This document shows positions 51,401 to 60,400 of a stretch of 64,000 bases of DNA, one piece after another (the stretch's first letter is position 1; every line of letters begins with the position of its first letter). The notes under the pieces were generated by a model. That model ran no database searches and had not been told where the DNA came from. It worked only from the letters and a program-made list of their open reading frames with translations. The stretch covers positions 7,801,001 through 7,865,000 of the forward strand of contig NZ_CP163439.1 of NCBI RefSeq assembly GCF_041052385.1, written 5' to 3'. The stretch comes from Streptomyces sp. R28. GTDB lineage: Bacteria > Actinomycetota > Actinomycetes > Streptomycetales > Streptomycetaceae. Both the position numbers and the translations under genes were made by a program.

Positions 51401-54400
51401 AATGGCGAGGACGGGACCACTTCGACGCCCAAGCCCATGCGCCCCGCCTCTGCGGTTGCAGATGCCGATGCCGAGCCGATTGCGATCGTGGGGATGGGGT
51501 GCCGTTTTCCGGGTGGGGTGGGTTCTGCGGAGGGTTTGTGGGATCTGGTGGAGTCGGGGGCGGATGCGGTGTCCGGGTTCCCGGTGGACCGGGGGTGGGA
51601 TGTTGCGGGTCTGTATGACCCGGATCCGGATGCGGTGGGGAAGTCGTATGTGCGGGAGGGGGGTTTCCTGCATGGGGCGGGGGAGTTCGACGCGGGCTTC
51701 TTCGGTATTTCGCCGCGTGAGGCGGTGGCGATGGATCCGCAGCAGCGGTTGTTGTTGGAGACGTCGTGGGAGGCGTTGGAGGGGGCGGGCATCGACCCCC
51801 ACACCCTGCGCGGGTCACAGACCGGCGTTTATGTCGGTGCCATGTCTCAGGAGTACGGTCCCCGGCTCTACGAGCAAGCCGAGGGGCACGAGGGCTATCT
51901 GCTGACGGGCAACACGGCGAGTGTGGCCTCGGGCCGGATTTCGTATGTGTTGGGGCTTGAGGGTCCTGCGGTGTCGGTGGATACGGCGTGTTCGTCGTCG
52001 TTGGTGGCGTTGCATCTGGCGGTGCAGGCGTTGCGGCAGGGCGAGTGCGATCTGGCGCTGGCCGGCGGAGTCACCGTGATGGCGTCCCCGGGCATGTTTG
52101 TCGAGTTCTCGCGGCAGCGGGGGTTGGCGGCTGATGGCCGGTGCAAGGCGTTCTCGGATGCGGCTGATGGGACCGCTTGGGCCGAGGGTGCGGGGATGTT
52201 GTTGGTGGAGCGGTTGTCGGATGCGCGGCGGCGTGGGCATCGGGTGTTGGGGGTGGTGCGGGGTTCGGCTGTCAATCAGGACGGTGCGTCCAATGGCCTG
52301 ACGGCGCCGCATGGTCCGTCGCAGGAGCGGGTCATTCGGCACGCGTTGGCGAATGCGGGGCTTGGTCCGGCTGATGTGGATGTGGTCGAGGCGCATGGGA
52401 CGGGGACCCGGCTGGGGGATCCGATCGAGGCGCAGGCGTTGCTGGCCACGTATGGCCGTGATCGTGAACAGCCCCTGTATGTGGGGTCGTTGAAGTCGAA
52501 TATCGGGCATGCGCAGGCGGCTGCGGGTGTGGCGGGTGTCATCAAGATGGTGATGGCGATGCGGCATGGGGTGTTGCCGAGGTCGTTGCATGTGGGTGTG
52601 CCGTCGTCGCATGTGGACTGGTCTTCGGGTGGGGTGGAGGTGTTGGACCGGGCGCGTCAGTGGCCGGTGGTGGGTCGTGCGCGGCGGGCGGGGGTGTCGG
52701 CGTTCGGGGTGAGCGGGACGAACGCGCATGTGGTGCTGGAGCAGGCGCCGGATGAAGTGGAAGCCGAAGCCGAGGTCGAGGCTGTGGTTGAGGCGGGGCC
52801 GGGGTCTTGTGCTGTGCCGGTGATCGTTTCCGGTGCCTCAACGGCGGCTCTGGAGGCCGCACTTGGGCGCCTGGCTTCGGCTGTTGAGGCTGATGGTGAG
52901 CTTGGTGTGGGTGAGGTGGGGTGGTCGGCGGCGCACCGTTCGGTGTTCGACCATCGTGCCGTGGTCGTCGCCTCGACCCGGGACGATCTGCTGGAGGGGC
53001 TTGCGTCTCCGGTCATTTCCGGGGTGGCCCGTCGGGTGGGCCGGACAGTGCTGGTGTTTCCCGGTCAGGGCACGCAGTGGGCCGGGATGGGTGCTGAACT
53101 GCTCGACTCCTCGCCGGTGTTCGCGGCCCGGTTGGGGGAGTGTGCGCAGGCGCTGGGCCCGTTCGTGGACTGGGATCTGCTTGAAGTGGTGCGCTCTGGT
53201 GTGGGGTTGGAGCGGGTGGAGGTGGTGCAGCCCGTCACCTGGGCGGTGATGGTCTCCCTGGCCGAGGTGTGGTCCCGCGTGGGTGTGGTGGCGGATGCGG
53301 TCATCGGGCATTCGCAGGGTGAGATCGCCGCCGCCGTCGTAGCGGGTGCGTTGAGCTTGGAGGACGGGGCGCGTGTGGTGGCGTTGCGTTCACAGGTGAT
53401 CGGGCGGGTGCTGGCCGGCGCCGGAGGTATGGCCTCCATCGCCCTGCCCGCCGAGACGGTCGAGGAGCGACTGGAAGGCTGGCAGGGCCGTCTTGGCATC
53501 GCGGCGGTGAATGGTCCCGCCATCACGGTCGTCTCGGGCGAGGCCGAGGCGGTGGCCGAGTTCGTTGCCGCGTGCGAAGAGCAGGGGGTGCGGGCGCGTC
53601 GTATCCCGGTCGATTACGCCTCGCATTCCGAGCAGGTCGAGGCGATCGAGGCGGAGCTGGCCGGGCTGTTGGCACCGGTGGTTGCTCGCGAACCGGTCAT
53701 TCCCCTGTATTCGACGGTCGAGCCGGGCCAGCCGGTCTCGACTGATGGCGGGTATTGGTATCGCAATCTGCGCAAGCGGGTGCGGTTCGCCGAGACCGTC
53801 GAGCTTCTCCTGGCGGACGGTTTCGGGGTGTTCGTCGAGGCCAGTGCGCATCCGGTGTTGACGATCGGGATCCAGGAGCTCGCTGATGAGGCGGGCCGTG
53901 ACGACATCATCGCGGTGGGCACGTTGCGGCGGGACGAGGGCGGTCTGCGCCGGTTGTGGACGTCGATGGCGGAAGCCTTCGTGTCAGGCGTGACCGTCGA
54001 CTGGAAGGCCGCCTACACCACCCATCACCTCACCACCCGCCGCGTCGACCTGCCCACCTACCCCTTCCAGCGCCAGCACTACTGGCTCGAACTCAGCCGG
54101 TCAGGACAGGCATCGGATGAAGTCACGCTCTCCGGGACGGGCGCCTGGCTCTATCGGGTGGTGTGGAAGGGGCTGTCGGCGGGGGATGTGCCCCGGCTGT
54201 CGGGGCGCTGGCTGCTGGTCGTGCCGGAGGGCATGCCTTCAGGTCCGGTGGATGACATCGCCGACGTACTCACCCACCACGGCGCCACCGTTGAATGCGT
54301 ATCCGCGCCGGTGGACGCCGCTCGTGCCCACTTCACGGATCTGTTCACGGCACGACGGACGGATGACGACGAGGCACCGGCCGTCCAGGGCGTGCTGTCG

Positions 54401-57400
54401 CTTCTCGGACTCTCGGACGTGTCTGCTTCCGTGCCGGCCACCGTCTCTCTCGTCCAGGCGGTGAACGACGTGGGGCTGGGTGCCCGAGTCTGGGCCGTCA
54501 CCTTGGGCGCTGTGGCTGCTCTGCCGGGTGAGGTGCCCGACAACACCGGAGCACGGCTCTGGGCGTTCGGCCGGGTCGCTGCACTGGAACTCCCCGAGGT
54601 GTGGGGCGGTCTGGTCGATCTGCCGACGTCCTCGCTGGACCGTCGCTTGCTGGAGCGTATGGCCACCGTTCTCGGGAGGGCCAGGACGGCCGACGGCATC
54701 GAGGACGAGGTGGCGATCCGGAGCGCCGGGGTGTACGGGCGTCGGGTGGTACGCGCACCGGGTTCGGCCCGGACGCAGTCGCACTGGCGACCGCGGGGGA
54801 CGGTGCTGGTGACCGGGGGTACGGGTGCGCTCGGTGGGCATGTGGCGCGGTGGTTGGCGGCGAGCGGGGCCGAGCATGTGGTGCTCACCAGCCGTCGGGG
54901 TCAGCAGGCGCCCGGTGCCGCGGAGTTGGTGGCGGAGCTGGGTGCTCTGGGTGCGCGGGTCACGGTGGCGGCGTGTGATGCGGCCGAGCGTGAGGAGTTG
55001 TCCGCTCTGCTGCGGGAACATCCGCCCACCGCGGTCTTCCACACCGCGGGCGTGCTCGACGACGGCGTGATCGACGGTCTGTCGGCCGACAGCCTCACTC
55101 TCGTCAGCCGTCCCAAGGCCGACGCCGCGGAGTTGCTGCACGAGCTGACCGCGGACCACGACTTGGACGCGTTCGTGCTGTTCTCCTCCATCACAGGTGT
55201 GTGGGGCAACGGCGGCCAGGCCGCCTACGCTGCCGCCAACGCCGCCCTCGACGCCCTTGCCGAGCGGCGCCGTGCCGATGGTCTGCCGGCCTCCGCGATC
55301 GCCTGGGGTCTGTGGTCCGGCGGTGGCATGGCAGCGGGCGCGGGCGAAGAAAGCCTGGTCCGACGGGGTATCGACGCCATGGACCCCGTACAGGCCATCG
55401 AAGCCCTTCAACAGGCCTTGGACCGGGACGACACGTGCGTGACCGTCGCCGCCGTCGACTGGGAGCGGTTCGCGCCGAACACCGACGCGATACGGCCCAC
55501 ACTCCTCTTCTCGACGGTGCCGGAGGCGCGCCAAGCGCTGGAAGCCGTCCGGCAGCGGCGCACGGCCGCCCCAGGAGCGGCAGCGTTGGCGGAACTCCTG
55601 GACGGCCGTACCGAAGCCGAGCAACTGCACCGGCTCGTCGAGTTGATACGAGGGGAAGCCGCGGCGGTACTGCGGCACAGCACCACGGACGCCATCGGCG
55701 CGCAGAGGGCGTTCAAGGAGGTCGGCTTCGACTCGCTCACCGCGCTGGAACTGAGGAATCGCGTCAACGCCACCACCGGGTTGTCCCTCCCCACGACCAT
55801 CACCTTCGACTACCCGAACCCCACAGCCCTCGCCGGCTTCATCCTCGGCCGGCTGACCGGCGACGGGGGACCGAAGGTGGACGGGCATCTCCCCGAGCGG
55901 TTCACGGCCTCCACGGACGACGAACTGATCGCGATCGTCGGCATGGCCTGCCGCTTCCCGGGTGACGTCGAGAGCCCCGAAGCACTGTGGAACCTGGTGC
56001 TGGGTGAACGGGACGTCATCGGAGCACCCCCCACGGATCGTGGCTGGGACTTCGACGCGATCTACTCCCCGGAGCCCGGAACTCCCGGAAAAACGTACGC
56101 CCGGGAGGGGGGTTTCCTGCATGGGGCGGGGGAGTTCGACGCCGGCTTCTTCGGTATTTCACCGCGTGAGGCGGTCGCGATGGATCCGCAGCAGCGACTG
56201 CTGTTGGAGACGTCGTGGGAGGCCTTGGAGGGGGCGGGCATCGACCCCCACACCCTGCGCGGCAGCCGCACCGGCGTCTACACGGGACTCACCCACCAGG
56301 AGTACGCGGCACGTCTGCACGAAGCTTCCCAAGCGCACGAGGGCTATCTGCTGACGGGCAAGTCGGCGAGCGTTGCGTCCGGCCGGATTTCGTATGTGTT
56401 GGGGCTTGAGGGTCCTGCGGTGTCGGTGGATACGGCGTGTTCGTCGTCGTTGGTGGCGTTGCATCTGGCGGTGCAGGCGTTGCGGCAGGGCGAGTGCGAC
56501 TTGGCGCTGGCCGGCGGTGTGACGGTCATGGCCGCACCTGGTCTGTTCGTCGAGTTCTCGCGGCAGCGGGGGTTGGCGGCTGATGGCCGGTGCAAGGCGT
56601 TCTCGGATGCGGCTGATGGGACGGGCTGGGCCGAGGGTGCGGGGATGCTGTTGGTGGAGCGGTTGTCGGATGCGCGGCGGCGTGGGCATCGGGTGTTGGG
56701 GGTGGTGCGGGGTTCGGCTGTCAATCAGGACGGTGCGTCCAATGGCCTGACGGCGCCGCATGGTCCGTCGCAGGAGCGGGTCATTCGGCACGCGTTGGCG
56801 AATGCGGGGCTTGGTCCGGCTGATGTGGATGTGGTGGAGGCGCATGGGACGGGGACCCGGCTGGGGGATCCGATCGAGGCGCAGGCGTTGCTGGCCACGT
56901 ATGGGCGTGATCGTGAGCAGCCGTTGTTTGTGGGGTCGTTGAAGTCGAATATCGGGCATGCGCAGGCGGCTGCGGGTGTGGCGGGTGTCATCAAGATGGT
57001 GATGGCGATGCGGCATGGGGTGTTGCCGAGGTCGTTGCATGTGGGTGTGCCGTCGTCGCATGTGGACTGGTCTTCGGGTGGGGTGGAGGTGTTGGACCGG
57101 GCGCGTCAGTGGCCGGTGGTGGGTCGTGCGCGGCGGGCGGGGGTGTCGGCGTTCGGGGTGAGCGGGACGAACGCGCATGTGGTGCTGGAGCAGGCACCGG
57201 ATGAGGCCGAAGCCGAGGTCGAAGCTGTGGTTGAGGCGGGGCCGGGGTCGTGTGCTGTGCCGGTGGTCGTGTCGGGTGCCTCGGAAGGGGCGCTGGAAGC
57301 CGGTCTGCGGCGCCTGGCTTCGGCTGTTGAGGCTGATGGTGAGCTTGGTGTGGGTGAGGTGGGGTGGTCGGCGGCGCATCGGTCGGTGTTCGAGCATCGT

Positions 57401-60400
57401 GCCGTGGTCGTCGCCTCCGACCGGCAGGTTCTGCTGGAGGGGCTTGCGTCTCCGGTCATTTCCGGGGTGGCCCGTCGGGTGGGCCGGACAGTGCTGGTGT
57501 TTCCCGGTCAGGGCACGCAGTGGGCCGGGATGGGTGCTGAACTCCTCGACTCCTCACCGGTGTTCGCGGCCCGGTTGGGGGAGTGTGCGCAGGCGCTGGG
57601 CCCGTTCGTGGACTGGGATCTGCTCGACGTGGTGCGTTCGGGTGTGGGGTTGGAGCGGGTGGATGTGGTGCAGCCGGTCACCTGGGCGGTGATGGTGTCG
57701 CTGGCTGAGGTGTGGTCGCGTGCGGGTGTGGTGGCGGATGCGGTCGTCGGGCATTCGCAGGGTGAGATCGCCGCGGCCGTCGTGGCGGGTGCGTTGAGCT
57801 TGGAGGACGGGGCGCGTGTGGTGGCGTTGCGTTCGCAGGTGATCGGGCGGGTGCTGGCCGGCGCGGGCGGTATGGCTTCCATCGCGCTCCCGGCCGAGAC
57901 GGTCGAGGAGCGACTGGAAGGCTGGTCGGGCCGTCTTGGGGTGGCGGCGGTGAATGGTCCGGCGATCACGGTCGTCTCGGGCGAGGCAGAGGCGGTGACC
58001 GAGTTCGTTGCCACTTGTGAAGAGCAGGGAGTGCGGGCACGTCGTATCCCCGTCGATTACGCCTCGCATTCCGAGCAGGTCGAGGCCATCGAGGCGGAGC
58101 TGGCCGGGCTGCTGGCACCGGTTGTCGCCCGCGAACCGGTCATCCCTCTGTATTCGACGGTCGAGCCGGGCCAGCCGGTCTCGACTGATGGCGGGTATTG
58201 GTATCGCAATCTGCGCAAGCGGGTGCGGTTCGCCGAGACCGTCGAGCTCCTTCTCGCGGATGGCTTCGGGGTGTTCGTCGAGGCCAGTGCGCATCCGGTG
58301 TTGACGATCGGGATCCAGGAGCTCGCCGATGAGGTGGGCCGTGACGACATCATCGCGGTGGGCACGTTGCGGCGGGACGAGGGCGGTCTGCGCCGGTTGT
58401 GGACGTCGTTGGCGGAAGCCTTCGTGTCAGGCGTGGCGGTCGACTGGAGGGCCGTTTACACCGCCCATCACCTCACCACCCGCCGCATCGACCTACCCAC
58501 CTACCCCTTCCAACGCCACCACTACTGGGCCGAAACCTCCCCCGCAGGCGTCGGCGATCTCGCAGCCGCGCGGTTCGGCATGACTTGGCAGGAACATCCG
58601 CTTGTTGGCGGTGCGTTGCGGATGGCCGACTCCGACGAGTTGCTGATCGCGGGGCGGCTTTCGCTCGCCGCGCACGCATGGATGGCCGATCACGCGGTGT
58701 CCGGCACCGCGCTGTTGCCCGGTACCGCCTTCGTCGAGCTCGCGCTGCACGCCGCTTCGGTCGCTGGGTGTGCCGTGGTCGAGGAGCTTGAGGTGCGGGC
58801 TCCGCTGGTTCTTCCGGAGCGCGGCGGTGTGGGGATTCAGGTGCGCGTCGGGGACGGCGACGCCTCGGGCAGGCGGCGTCTCTCCGTGCACGCGCGGCCC
58901 GACCACCCCGCCGCGACCGGCGACGGTGATCTCGGGACGGGCGCGGACGAGACGCCCTGGACCCTGCACGCCGTCGGCGTGCTGGCCCCGGCGAACCTGG
59001 TGCAGCCGGAGGCAGGTGAGGGGGCGTGGGGCGGCACGGCATGGCCGCCCGCCGATGCCGTGCCGGTGGACCCGGCGGAGCTGTACGACCGGTTCTCGGC
59101 GCTCGGGTACGAGTACGGCGAGGTGTTCGCCGGCGTGCGGTCGGTGTGGCGCCGGGACGGAGAGGTCTTCGCGGAGGTGCGGCTCCCGGGACGCGTCGCG
59201 GCCGACGCCACCCGCTACAGGACGCATCCCGCGCTCCTGGACGCCGCGCTCCAGCCCTGGATCGCAGGCGGCCTGTTCGACATACCGGAGGACGGCCTCC
59301 TGCTGCCGTTCGCCTGGCGGGGCATGTCCGTGCAGGCCGCGGGTGCGGACACCGTGCGCGTCCGTCTGACCTCGGACGCCGCCGGAGCGCTGTCGTGCCG
59401 GGCCGTGGACCTCTCCGGTGCTCCGGTGTTCTCCCTCGACGCGCTGGTCATGCGTCCCGTCGAACGTGACCGACTGCCGGCTCTGCTCGGTGCCTCCGCA
59501 GTCACGGCTCCTCTCTACGAGGTGGCGTGGCGTGCCCACCAGGCGGCCGTCGGCGCGCCACCGCGCTGGGCGTTGGTCGGCGGCGACCGTTTCGATCTGG
59601 TGGAGTCCACCCCGTCCACCCCGTCCACCCCGTCCACCTCGTCCACGCAGTCCACCATGTCCGCGCAGTACACCCCGTCCACCCCATCCGCCCCATCCGC
59701 CCAGTCCACCCCGTTCACCGCCTATCCGGGCCTGGGCGACCTGCGCCGCGAGCTCGACGCCGGTGGTACGGCGCCGGAGACGGTGGTCGTCGCCTGCGGG
59801 CGGGGTCCCCGGGCGGGGCAGCCCGTCGTCGAGGAGGCGCGGGCGAGCGTGCGCGAGGCGCTCGCCCTCGTACAGGAGTGGCTGGCCGACGAGCGGCTGT
59901 CGGAGGTCCGGCTCGTCGTGCTGACCCGGCGCGCGGTCGCGACCGGCGCCGACGAGGACGTGACGGATCTGCCGGGCTCGGGCGTGTGGGGACTGCTGCG
60001 GTCGGCGCAGTCCGAGCACCCGGGGCGTTTCGGCCTTCTCGACATGGACGCGCACGACGCGTCGGTGTCGGCGATCCCGGCCGCCCTGCGAGTGATCTCC
60101 GAGGGGACGCCCCAACTGGCGCTCCGCAGGGGGGAGATGTACGCACCGACGCTCATCCGTACGGAAACACCGGCCGACCGCGCTGATGTGCCGTTCGGGG
60201 ACACCGAGGCGACCACGGACGGCACCCCGGCGACCACCGGCGCCGTCGGAGCGCTCGCCGGCGAGGCCGGTGCGTCGGCAGGCGGTCCTCGGCTGGGGGA
60301 CGGCACGGTGGTGATCACCGGGGCGACTGGCACTCTGGGCAGGCTCTTCGCACGGCACCTGGTGGAGCGCCACGCCGTACGCCACCTTCTGCTGCTGAGC

